A stretch of DNA of 27,139 nucleotides from CAYJMQ01 sp964392415. GTDB lineage: Bacteria > Bdellovibrionota > JACOXK01 > 2-02-FULL-40-11. A program made the translations under genes and the position numbers. The stretch lies in the NCBI GenBank assembly GCA_964392415.1, contig CAYMPL010000022.1, positions 1 to 27,139 of the forward strand. The letters run 5' to 3'. Below the pieces are notes generated by a model. That model was not told where the DNA came from, did not search any database, and saw nothing but the letters and a program-made list of their open reading frames with translations. Below are positions 8,057-15,531 of this stretch, piece by piece (within the stretch, counting starts at the first letter, position 1; each line of letters opens with the position of its first letter).

Positions 8057-8539
8057 TTACGCTTTCTTCAATTTTTTAAGATCGTATAGATGTTCAAGCG
8101 ATGGTCCCATCAAAAATGAATGCGCGGGATTCACAACCAACTGTTCATGCAATGCCATCCGGCCGAGCAACATGCGAAAGTTCATCTTATCCCTATTTGT
8201 GAGTGTCATTTCAACCGGCCATTCCAGTCTCTGAATCCTGATGGGGGTGCAAATCACCCAGCGGAGCTCGCGATGTCCCCCCGAATCGGTCACCATCCGC
8301 CGATCGATGATATCCGCGTGACAAATGATTTCAAGATCTGTCCGTTTCTGAAGCGGATGGATGCCAAACCGAACTCTAAATTTCCCCTTTTCCCGATAGG
8401 TTTTAATTTTAAACGCATGAAGAGCAGATGTCCGGGCCCCTGTATCTACCTTTGCCTTGATCGCGGGGATATGCAATTCAGGAAGAGATATCCACTCTCT
8501 CCAGCCGACAACCATCCGTGGCTTCTGATCACTTTTCAC
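8057..8539 (-). CDS. rimB: RimB-like retropepsin-type aspartic protease (ATP-dependent zinc protease family)
   Basis: The 160-residue protein shows the single retropepsin motif KVDTGARTSALHA (Asp32 if read from the GTG) and the late MLLGRMAL segment. This places it in the family named ATP-dependent zinc protease or RimB/RloA. Pseudomonas RimB is reported to work with RimK on S6 poly-glutamylation. Its position between an acidic exported protein and rimK, with gaps of 14 and 3 nt, supports this pairing. The start is uncertain: GTG at 8539 has no visible ribosome site, and ATG at 8515 gives MVVGWREWISLPEL, a typical N-terminus for the family. Confidence 0.88.
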   Translation of the reverse strand: MKSDQKPRMVVGWREWISLPELHIPAIKAKVDTGARTSALHAFKIKTYREKGKFRVRFGIHPLQKRTDLEIICHADIIDRRMVTDSGGHRELRWVICTPIRIQRLEWPVEMTLTNRDKMNFRMLLGRMALHEQLVVNPAHSFLMGPSLEHLYDLKKLKKA

Positions 8540-8553
8540 AAAAGACGGTAAAA

Positions 8554-9003
8554 TCAGTACCCTGAAAAATCGGCATCTTCGTCATCTTCAGGGCCGGATT
8601 CATCATCATCATATTCTTCAAACTCTTCTTCCCCCTCATCCTCTTCTTCATCAGACGAAACGCCTTTCTTTTCAGATTCCTTTTCCAACTTTACATCAGA
8701 AGAAGGCACTTTTCCCGGCTGCGACCCTGCGGGCGGCAGTTTCTTGGTGGGCGCTTTTGGTGTCTCTTCTTCCTTCGAGGAGACATCTTTCTCCCCCTTT
8801 GCTTGAAGCTTTGCTGGTTTTTTCGCCGGCGTTGTTGTCAGAGGAAGAGGAGAGGAGAGATCCCTCGGCTTCGCCTCGGGATGACCTTCCTTACAACAAC
8901 TCTCTTTTTTAACAAGCGGTGTCCCCTGCTTTTCCAGCGCGTAGAGGCTGAACGCAAATATCGAAACAAACAGGATTAAAAAAAACAAATTTCCTTTTCT
9001 CAT
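8554..9003 (-). CDS. Small exported protein with very acidic C-terminal tail, function unknown
   Basis: The ATG at 9003 has AAGGAG 7 nt upstream; the ATG at 9009 is too close to that site. A signal peptide (about residues 1-22, RKGNLFFLILFVSIFAFSLYA) precedes a low-complexity body rich in Lys, Pro, Ser and Glu. The last 45 residues are mostly Asp and Glu (DEEEDEGEEEFEEYDDDESG). A Cys-Cys pair (ESCCKE) follows the signal. No family was recognised. Residues encoded at about 8857-8885 (HPEAKPRDLS) come from an inserted palindromic repeat. It is first in the unit with rimB and rimK, so a link with glutamate metabolism or modification is possible but unproven. Confidence 0.75.
   Translation of the reverse strand: MRKGNLFFLILFVSIFAFSLYALEKQGTPLVKKESCCKEGHPEAKPRDLSSPLPLTTTPAKKPAKLQAKGEKDVSSKEEETPKAPTKKLPPAGSQPGKVPSSDVKLEKESEKKGVSSDEEEDEGEEEFEEYDDDESGPEDDEDADFSGY
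8857..8885. repeat. Palindromic repeat copy 1, in frame inside the acidic exported protein gene
   Basis: It reads GAG, then outer arm ATCCC, TC, inner arm GGC, loop TTC, inner arm GCC, TC, outer arm GGGAT, then GAC. On the coding strand it is translated as HPEAKPRDL. This is one of eight copies with the same layout in the window. Confidence 0.8.
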
Positions 9004-9020
9004 CGTCATTCTCCTTCAGT

Positions 9021-9038
9021 CATCCTGAACCCAGGATG
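9021..9038. repeat. Short inverted repeat, possibly a reduced copy of the palindrome
   Basis: CATCCT and AGGATG form a perfect 6-bp inverted repeat around GAACCC, in the gap upstream of the acidic protein gene. The GTCATCCTGA start matches one end of the eight-copy family, but the inner stem is missing. Confidence 0.35.
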
Positions 9039-9151
9039 CAAAAAACTAATGAACTATTACCACCCGGGCACATCCATTGACAACACATTTTTACCCCATA
9101 ACTGAAGCCTTACTTGACAAACTCATATCGATACTGATATTCAATTTCAAA

Positions 9152-10639
9152 ATGAAGCTATTCGGAATGACAGAGCTACTCTGTTTAGCTCTGCTTTATC
9201 CCGTTTCAATATTAGGGGGGGAAGAATCCCCCTTTCAGTTTGCCATTTCCGTCAGCCCAAAAAATGAAATAGTCCTTCTCTTGAACGACAGGCCATATCT
9301 TCTGAAAAAAAACGACTCAGGATGGCTCCTCCCCTTCCCTGAAGATGTCGAAGGGATTAAAAAGGGATTGCCCCCGCAAACATCCTGGGAGGAGTTTATC
9401 CTCTGGATCCAGACATTCTATGCCTTCCAAATCTCTCCAAAGGGGAAACCACTCATCGGAACCATAGGAGACCTTTACTTCCAATTTGAGCGATCGATCC
9501 CCATGAGATCGCTCACGAGGGCAGCGCCTCACATTGCCTTTCTTTTGGGGAAACAAGACCAATTGCGTCAATTGATCGTTCTTTCCGATGGAGAAGACAA
9601 AGCCTTAAGCTATGTCTATCTGATCCAGCTTCAAAAAAACTGGCTTCTTGAACGACAACTTTTAATGGAAGGGCTTGCACAATTCCCATCAAACAAGCTG
9701 ATCAGACAATTTGCTCAATTTTTCAGTTTATCTATCGCGGAAGCGATTTTAAAAAGTTATGAAGCGGAACTCTACAAAGCGGGAATTTTCAGGGTTTTGG
9801 GAATGAAAGAAAATCCAGAGGGTTTGATCGACTCATTTTTCGATAGCCGGATCGGACAAGGTCTCTTTAATACAACAAATTTTTTTACCATCATGCTGAC
9901 TGATTATGAAGACAATCTTCTTTTGGTATGGGAAAACCAGATGGAGCAGATTCGTAAGACAAAACGGGCAATCTTGGAATTAAAGCAAAAAATAATGAGC
10001 GGCAGCGAACCCTCCGAACTTCACGATGAACCATGGGAAGAATGGAAAAACCGATACCCCTCCTTCACTTCAAGTCCTTTTTTCAAACAGATCATTCAAG
10101 AAGGACTTTATTCCGGTGAAAACGACGGGCATCGTTACCTCCCCTATCCTTCTCTATCGTCTTTGGGGATTGAAATTGCCGTCGATTTTATTGATGATCC
10201 CCAGTGGCATGTGGTTTCTGGCGAAAAAAATATCGAAAAATATTCTACTTATGAGGATGGAATGATACCGAGACTCCCAATCCCTCACTCCTGGCAAAGC
10301 TCCTGGCTTCAATTTGCCAATTTGTTTAATCTCTACACACTGGGGGTGCTCCCAAAGCATCTGGTATGGTTTAAAGAAACACCTTACGGCAAAAAAATGA
10401 TTGATACACTTCACCTCGATTCCTCAATCAAATGGATTGAAACGCATCTGCCGAGACACCTTTCCCCGTTTGTGATCTTTCTTGCTCTGGAAGTTCCAGA
10501 CGGACATATCATTTATATCGTCCGTCTTCCCATTCTTGCCGCTCAAGCTGCTTTGGAGGCGCTGGGAATTTTTTCTCATGACGACAGTGATATCCCAAAA
10601 ATCAAAGAGCTGATCCAAAAACAGTTTGCCTCAAAATGA
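9152..10639 (+). CDS. Exported protein of unknown function
   Basis: The reading frame opens at 9077, but the ATG at 9152 gives a clean signal peptide (MKLFGMTELLCLALLYPVSI then LGG) and is preferred. No ribosome site is clear for either start. The mature protein of about 470 residues is mixed helix and strand, rich in aromatic residues, with no domain I recognise and no long hydrophobic segment. A stretch near the middle (ENQMEQIRKTKRAILELKQK) could be a short coiled coil. The gene stands alone, divergent from the acidic protein/rimB/rimK unit and 74 bp upstream of oleA, separated from oleA by a palindromic repeat. It is probably a periplasmic or envelope protein. Confidence 0.75.
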   Translation: MKLFGMTELLCLALLYPVSILGGEESPFQFAISVSPKNEIVLLLNDRPYLLKKNDSGWLLPFPEDVEGIKKGLPPQTSWEEFILWIQTFYAFQISPKGKPLIGTIGDLYFQFERSIPMRSLTRAAPHIAFLLGKQDQLRQLIVLSDGEDKALSYVYLIQLQKNWLLERQLLMEGLAQFPSNKLIRQFAQFFSLSIAEAILKSYEAELYKAGIFRVLGMKENPEGLIDSFFDSRIGQGLFNTTNFFTIMLTDYEDNLLLVWENQMEQIRKTKRAILELKQKIMSGSEPSELHDEPWEEWKNRYPSFTSSPFFKQIIQEGLYSGENDGHRYLPYPSLSSLGIEIAVDFIDDPQWHVVSGEKNIEKYSTYEDGMIPRLPIPHSWQSSWLQFANLFNLYTLGVLPKHLVWFKETPYGKKMIDTLHLDSSIKWIETHLPRHLSPFVIFLALEVPDGHIIYIVRLPILAAQAALEALGIFSHDDSDIPKIKELIQKQFASK

Positions 10640-10650
10640 TTAAAGTCAAT

Positions 10651-10681
10651 GAGATCCTTCGGGCTGCGCCCTCAGGATGAC
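10651..10681. repeat. Palindromic repeat copy 2, between the unknown exported protein gene and oleA
   Basis: Outer arms ATCCT/AGGAT, TC on both sides, inner arms GGGC/GCCC, loop TGC. It begins 11 nt after the stop of the upstream gene. Its ATGAC end overlaps the candidate -35 box of oleA. Confidence 0.85.
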
Positions 10682-10706
10682 AATTAGGAATCATTTTTGC
10701 TATACT
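10677..10706 (+). promoter_or_regulatory. Promoter of the ole operon, -35 box supplied by the palindromic repeat
   Basis: ATGACA (10677-10682; five of six matches to TTGACA) and TATACT (10701-10706) are 18 bp apart. The oleA ATG starts 7 nt after the -10 box, which predicts a leaderless mRNA. No ribosome site is visible before the ATG. Confidence 0.5.
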
Positions 10707-10713
10707 GCCGTCT

Positions 10714-11763
10714 ATGCGCTTCTCTCGGGTCTCACTTGAGTCATGGGGATATGAATTGCCGCAGGCGGTTCTCACATCTCAAGAGATTGAAAAAAGGCTC
10801 TTCCCCCTCTGCCAACGCTTGGGTCTCCCTTCTGGATTTTTTGAAATCTTTACTGGAATTCGTGAGCGAAAATATTGGGACAAAACGGTTCTTCCAAGTG
10901 AAAAAGGGATTCTTTCGGCCAAAACAGCCCTCTCGCGCGCTGGGATACAGCCATCAACCATTGACTGTCTGATTCATGTCTCTGTTTCAAGAGATTGTCT
11001 CGAGCCCGCGACAGCGGGAATAGTTCATCATGGCTTGGGACTCCCCACTTCATCTATGTTTTTTGATCTTTCTAATGCCTGTCTTGGCTTTTTGAATGGC
11101 GCCGTGATTCTCGCGCACATGATTGAACTGGGTACGATTAAACGGGGACTTTTGGTGGGAACAGAGAATGCATCAAAGATGATTGAAATCACCATCGATG
11201 CCCTTCTTAAAAATCCAAATCTAACGCTCGAAGAAGCCTACGAATATTTGCCCTCGTTAACACTGGGTTGCGGATCCGCGGCAATGATTTTTGCAGAAAA
11301 ATCGGTTGCAAAAAAAGGGCATGATTTTTTGGGAGCTATTGCCCGATCGGCTTCTGAATTTCATGGGGCCTGTCGAGCACATCCTGATAGCGGACTTCTC
11401 GATCCTATAGCCGGACTGACGATGAAAACCAATGCCACCCTTCTCATGCAGGAAGCAACCCGGCTTGCTGGAAAAACATGGGAAGATTTCAAAAGCGAAA
11501 TAGGGTGGGAAAATGAAAATATTCAGCATATTTTTACCCATCAGGTGGGACGGATGCCAAGAGAAGAGATGATCAAAGCATTGAAAGTTTCCGCAAACCT
11601 CGACTTTCCGACGTTTCCATTTTTGGGGAACATGGGGTCTGCGTCGCTGCCGATCTCTTTTGCGATGGGAATTGAAAAAAGAAAGGTGTCAGAGGGAGAC
11701 AATATTGCTCTGCTTGGCTTTGGAAGCGGCATTAATTGTCTTTTTGCGGCGGTCAAATGGTGA
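10714..11763 (+). CDS. oleA: OleA, thiolase-fold acyl-CoA head-to-head condensing enzyme
   Basis: OleA joins two fatty acyl thioesters head to head, giving a 2-alkyl-3-ketoacyl product, the first step of long-chain olefin synthesis. The 349-residue protein has the thiolase/FabH fold with Cys123 in LSNACLGF, His276 in THQVG and Asn306 in GNMGSASLP. Glu97 in EPATAG sits 26 residues before the Cys, the same spacing as Glu117 and Cys143 of Xanthomonas OleA. That Glu separates OleA from ordinary FabH, and the following oleB, oleC and oleD genes confirm it. The start is the only ATG giving the normal N-terminus and lies 7 nt after a -10 box. The stop overlaps the oleB start (ATGGTGA). Confidence 0.95.
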   Translation: MRFSRVSLESWGYELPQAVLTSQEIEKRLFPLCQRLGLPSGFFEIFTGIRERKYWDKTVLPSEKGILSAKTALSRAGIQPSTIDCLIHVSVSRDCLEPATAGIVHHGLGLPTSSMFFDLSNACLGFLNGAVILAHMIELGTIKRGLLVGTENASKMIEITIDALLKNPNLTLEEAYEYLPSLTLGCGSAAMIFAEKSVAKKGHDFLGAIARSASEFHGACRAHPDSGLLDPIAGLTMKTNATLLMQEATRLAGKTWEDFKSEIGWENENIQHIFTHQVGRMPREEMIKALKVSANLDFPTFPFLGNMGSASLPISFAMGIEKRKVSEGDNIALLGFGSGINCLFAAVKW

Positions 11764-12644
11764 ACAACCTCGATCCTATCCGTCATCTCTATCCGTTTAA
11801 ATCACGGTTCTTAAAGATCGGGAACCATCGTTATCATTATATTGACGAAGGAAAAGGGGAACCGCTGATCATGCTGCATGGCAACCCCACCTGGTCATTC
11901 TATTATCGAAATTTGATCTCTTTTTTTTCAAAAAAATATCGCATCATCGCCCCGGATCATATCGGATGCGGCCTTTCGGATAAGCCTGAGAACTACCCCT
12001 ACACCCTCTCAACCCACATTAAAAATCTGGAGAAACTCATTGATCATTTGAAATTAAAAAATATCACCTTCTTTCTTCATGATTGGGGGGGACCGATCGG
12101 CATGGGATATGCGGTCAATCATCCGAGACTGATCAAACGATGGGTCATTTTTAACAGCGCCTGTTTTCTCGCCGAAGACTTATCGATGCCATGGCGAATC
12201 CGCCTCTGCCACTACCCTTTGATTGGAACCATTGCTATACGCCACCTGAATCTCTTTTCGTTGGGAGCTTTTTGGATGGCAACAAACCATCGCGAACGCT
12301 TCACCCCTGAGGTTCGCGCCGGTTATCTCGCCCCTTACCAATCGCCACGCGATCGAGTGGCGCAACTCCGCTTCGTCCAAGACATCCCGTGGAATAAGAA
12401 CGTGCCGAGCTATGCTGTCATGCGGGAAATGACATCAAAACTCCCTCTCTTTAGGAACCATCCGATGCTTATCATTTGGGGAGAAAAGGATTTTTGTTTT
12501 ACACTCGATTTTTTAAAAAAATGGGAAGCGTATTTTCCAAACGCGCTGATCAACACGATCTCTGATGCCGGGCATTATGTCGTTGAAGATGCCGGCGACC
12601 GGCTGATCCCCTGGATAGACGATTTTTTAGCGGCAACAAAATGA
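11757..12644 (+). CDS. oleB: OleB, alpha/beta-hydrolase beta-lactone decarboxylase
   Basis: OleB removes CO2 from the beta-lactone made by OleC, releasing the cis-olefin. The 295-residue protein has an alpha/beta-hydrolase fold close to haloalkane dehalogenases: oxyanion loop HGNPTW (41-46), nucleophile Asp109 in FLHDWGG, probable acid Asp245 in WGEKDF and His273 in DAGHYVVED. Asp instead of Ser as nucleophile is the known OleB feature. ATG at 11757 overlaps the oleA stop as ATGGTGA. An earlier ATG at 11736 would overlap oleA by 28 nt and is less likely. The TGA overlaps the oleC start by 4 nt. The gene is separate from oleC, unlike the OleBC fusions of some actinobacteria. Confidence 0.93.
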   Translation: MVNNLDPIRHLYPFKSRFLKIGNHRYHYIDEGKGEPLIMLHGNPTWSFYYRNLISFFSKKYRIIAPDHIGCGLSDKPENYPYTLSTHIKNLEKLIDHLKLKNITFFLHDWGGPIGMGYAVNHPRLIKRWVIFNSACFLAEDLSMPWRIRLCHYPLIGTIAIRHLNLFSLGAFWMATNHRERFTPEVRAGYLAPYQSPRDRVAQLRFVQDIPWNKNVPSYAVMREMTSKLPLFRNHPMLIIWGEKDFCFTLDFLKKWEAYFPNALINTISDAGHYVVEDAGDRLIPWIDDFLAATK

Positions 12645-14287
12645 ATATCGCCTCTTATCTTTCAGAACGGGCAGAACGGGCAGAACGGGCAGCGTCGACA
12701 CCGGATATCACTGCTGTCTATTTCCATGACTCGAAAATTTCTTATCGGGAGCTCAATCGGTTGAGCGATCGATATGCGTGGGGACTGAAAGGAATCGGAA
12801 TTCAAAGGGGGGATCGACTGCTTCTGATGATCCGTCCCGGAATCGAATTTGTCGCCCTTGCCTTTGCGACATTAAAATTGGGAGCCATTGCGGTTCTGAT
12901 CGACCCCGGTATCGGCATGAACCATCTCAAAAAATGCATTCGTGACGTAAAACCGGATGGCTTCATCGGCGTGCCAGAGGCGCATCTTCTCAGATGGATC
13001 TGGCCGTCTTCATTCAAAACGGTAAAACATTTTTTTATCGTTGAAGAAGAGGGGATTTTTAAAAAGATCCTTGCCGCTTTATTAAAAGGCTCTAAACTTT
13101 CATCATTTAAAGAGCGAAATGACCCTTTTTCGATCGCCGAGCTAAGTCCCAATGACCCCGCGGCTATTATCTTTACGACAGGGAGCACCGGTCCTCCGAA
13201 AGGGGTCGTCTACGAACATCGGATGTTCGCGGCGCAAATTGAAATGCTCCGTTCCACATTTAACATCCGTGAAGGGGAAATCGACATGCCAACCTTCCCT
13301 CTTTTTGCGCTCTTTAGCGCTGCCATGGGGACAAGCTGTGTCATCCCCGATATGGATCCGACGCACCCGGCGAATGTAGATCCCCGAAAAATCGTCGAGG
13401 CCATAGAAGATCACAAAGTCACCTATACCTTTGGCTCCCCGGCGCTTTGGAATCGTGTCACGCTCTATTGCCTCGAAAAAAACATTCAATTTCCAACAGT
13501 AAAACGGATTCTTATAGCCGGCGCCCCTGTCCCCCCCGCGCTCCTTGAGAGATTTCAAAAGATCTTGTCTCCCGACGCGGAAGTCTATACCCCTTATGGA
13601 GCCACGGAAGCGCTCCCTGTCACCTGCATTGGAAGTCGGGAAATCGTGGCGGAGACAGCGGCGCTCACACGACAGGGGAAAGGAATTTGTGTCGGCCGTC
13701 CGTTATCATCGGTCGATCTCCGGATTATTATCATCCGTGACAAACCGATACCGGTCTGGGAAAAAGGACTTGAGCTTGCGCCAAATACGATTGGGGAAAT
13801 CGTTGTCAAAGGCCCGATGGTGACCCAATGCTACGATCAAAATGAGAAGGAAACAGCCCTTGCAAAAATCAGAGACAGAGACGGCTCTTTTTGGCACCGT
13901 ATGGGGGATGTCGGTTATCTTGACTCGGTGGGACGCCTCTGGTTTTGCGGCAGGAAAGCGCATCGCGTCGTAACCCCTAAAAAAACATACTTTTCAATCC
14001 CCTGCGAAAGTATGTTTAATCAACATCCAGCAGTTTTTCGCTCAGCCCTTGTCGGGGTGAACCAAAAACCGGTCATCGTTATCGAACCTCTCGATAAAAA
14101 AACAGTCGATAATCCAACAAAAAAAGAAAGGCTGAGAGAAGAACTGCTGACGTTGGCAATTCTCCATCCCTTGACAAGAGAAATCAGAGATATTTTGTTT
14201 CACGCGCAATTTCCGGTCGATATTCGTCATAATTCAAAAATTATTCGCGAAAAACTTGCCGTGTGGGCGATGGGAAAACTCCAATGA
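12641..14287 (+). CDS. oleC: OleC, AMP-dependent beta-lactone synthetase
   Basis: OleC adenylates the 2-alkyl-3-hydroxy fatty acid made by OleD and closes it to a beta-lactone. The 548-residue protein belongs to the ANL superfamily: P-loop FTTGSTGPPKG (178-188), YGATEALP and the late motif MGDVGYLDSVGRLWFCGRKAHRV-type hinge. Length and motifs fit OleC, and its place between oleB and oleD settles the assignment. It starts in the ATGA that ends oleB and ends in the ATGA that starts oleD. The N-terminus contains a 9-bp unit (cgggcagaa) repeated three times, giving ERAERAERA at residues 9-17. Confidence 0.93.
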   Translation: MNIASYLSERAERAERAASTPDITAVYFHDSKISYRELNRLSDRYAWGLKGIGIQRGDRLLLMIRPGIEFVALAFATLKLGAIAVLIDPGIGMNHLKKCIRDVKPDGFIGVPEAHLLRWIWPSSFKTVKHFFIVEEEGIFKKILAALLKGSKLSSFKERNDPFSIAELSPNDPAAIIFTTGSTGPPKGVVYEHRMFAAQIEMLRSTFNIREGEIDMPTFPLFALFSAAMGTSCVIPDMDPTHPANVDPRKIVEAIEDHKVTYTFGSPALWNRVTLYCLEKNIQFPTVKRILIAGAPVPPALLERFQKILSPDAEVYTPYGATEALPVTCIGSREIVAETAALTRQGKGICVGRPLSSVDLRIIIIRDKPIPVWEKGLELAPNTIGEIVVKGPMVTQCYDQNEKETALAKIRDRDGSFWHRMGDVGYLDSVGRLWFCGRKAHRVVTPKKTYFSIPCESMFNQHPAVFRSALVGVNQKPVIVIEPLDKKTVDNPTKKERLREELLTLAILHPLTREIRDILFHAQFPVDIRHNSKIIREKLAVWAMGKLQ

Positions 14288-15279
14288 AGGCGCTTGTGAC
14301 CGGTGGGGGGGGATTTCTGGGGCGCTATATCGTGGAACAGCTGATCGACCGCGGCGATTCTGTTCACGTGCTCGCCCGGAGCTCCTACCCGGAACTTAAA
14401 AAAATCGGCGTTGATCTGGTTCAGGGGAACATTGAGATAAAAGACAATGTTTTAGACGCTTGCCGCGGCGTCGATATCGTTTTTCATACCGCGGCAAAAG
14501 TCGGAGTTTTTGGAAGATACAACGATTTTTATAAAAGCAATGTCGTTGGCACGCAAAACATCATTGAAAGCTGTCTTCTAGCTGGAATCCCAAAACTTGT
14601 CTTTACGAGCTCATCGAGCGTCGCCTACGGCGGAGAAGATCAGGTCAACGTCGATGAGACCATTCCTTATCCCAAAAAATATCTCTCCCCCTATTCAGAG
14701 ACAAAGGCGATTGCGGAGAGATTGGTTCTTGGCGCAAATGGCGCAAACCTCTGCACGGTTTCAATACGCCCCCATCTTATTTTCGGACCGAGAGACAAAT
14801 ACATCATTCCCGCGATCTTGAAAAAAGCAAAAGATGGGACTCTGCGAATCATGGGCGACGGTAAAAACCTGACCGATGTCAGCTATGTTGAAAACTGCGC
14901 GGAAGCGCATCTCTTGGCGGCTGATCATCTCAAGAAGGGATCTCCCCTCTGCGGTCAGGCCTATTACATTACGCAGGGAAAGCCAGTCGTTCTGTGGGAG
15001 TGGGTGAATCGAATTTTAAGAGAGATGGGAATGCCCCCGGTTCAGAAACACATTTCATCGAAAACAGCGTATGCGATTGCCGCCATTTTTGAAACCATTT
15101 ATCGGATTTTTCAAATTTCAAAGGAGCCCCCTTTATCGAGAGTCGTCGTACGACAACTCGCAACCACACATACCTATAATATTTCCAAGGCAAAAAGAGA
15201 CTTCGGATATGTTCCAAAAATTTCGACCGAAGAGGGATTGGCGAAGACATTTCGGTATTTGAAATTGTATAAATTATAA
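14284..15279 (+). CDS. oleD: OleD, NAD(P)H-dependent 2-alkyl-3-ketoalkanoate reductase
   Basis: OleD reduces the keto group of the OleA product to the 2-alkyl-3-hydroxyalkanoate used by OleC. The 331-residue extended short-chain dehydrogenase has the nucleotide loop TGGGGFLG (6-13), the catalytic Ser near 110-112 (FTSSSSVAYGG) and the Tyr137/Lys141 pair in PYSETKAIAE. The ATG at 14284 overlaps the oleC stop as ATGA and gives the normal N-terminus MKALVTGGGG; an upstream ATG at 14263 would add seven residues lacking family character. It is the last ole gene and its stop overlaps the convergent acyl carrier protein gene by 6 bp. Confidence 0.94.
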   Translation: MKALVTGGGGFLGRYIVEQLIDRGDSVHVLARSSYPELKKIGVDLVQGNIEIKDNVLDACRGVDIVFHTAAKVGVFGRYNDFYKSNVVGTQNIIESCLLAGIPKLVFTSSSSVAYGGEDQVNVDETIPYPKKYLSPYSETKAIAERLVLGANGANLCTVSIRPHLIFGPRDKYIIPAILKKAKDGTLRIMGDGKNLTDVSYVENCAEAHLLAADHLKKGSPLCGQAYYITQGKPVVLWEWVNRILREMGMPPVQKHISSKTAYAIAAIFETIYRIFQISKEPPLSRVVVRQLATTHTYNISKAKRDFGYVPKISTEEGLAKTFRYLKLYKL

Positions 15280-15531
15280 TCGAGTTTGTAAAAAATCTGC
15301 GAGCGAGCCAATTTCAAGTCGTTTGTCTTTTTGTGAATCAAGCCATTCGGAGAGCGGGAGCGAATGATTGAACTCACGCTCGAGTTCTCCGGCAAGCGCG
15401 ACGAGTCCCATCGAGTCAAAACCAAGATCCGAAGTCAACGAGGCATTCTCTGCAAGGTCTTTTTTAGAGAGCTGTTTTCGAACCTTGAGAATCGCTGTGT
15501 GAAGACGCTTCTTTATTTTTTCTCTTTCCAA
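15274..15531 (-). CDS. Stand-alone acyl carrier protein
   Basis: The 85-residue protein has the phosphopantetheine site LGFDSMGLVAL with Ser40, and the helical layout of an acyl carrier protein. A stop lies directly before the TTG at 15531, so translation must start there or later, and GGAG lies 8 nt upstream of it. The start lies inside the end of the fatty-acyl-AMP ligase gene: 68 nt overlap in a different frame, suggesting coupled translation. It is probably the acyl acceptor of that ligase. The sequence is not the housekeeping AcpP type (no DSLD motif), which fits a dedicated carrier. Confidence 0.88.
   Translation of the reverse strand: MEREKIKKRLHTAILKVRKQLSKKDLAENASLTSDLGFDSMGLVALAGELEREFNHSLPLSEWLDSQKDKRLEIGSLADFLQTRL

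Noticed and set aside
7409..8551. Long plus-strand open frames (up to 201 codons) opposite rimK and rimB
   Set aside because: The minus-strand frames have full-length family matches; the plus frames have no recognisable motif or ribosome site.
10714..11763. Housekeeping FabH (3-oxoacyl-ACP synthase III) for the oleA gene
   Set aside because: The EPATAG glutamate at the OleA spacing from the Cys and the following oleB, oleC and oleD genes identify OleA.
13142..13558. 138-codon minus-strand open frame inside oleC
   Set aside because: It overlaps the conserved OleC adenylation core and has no protein-family character.
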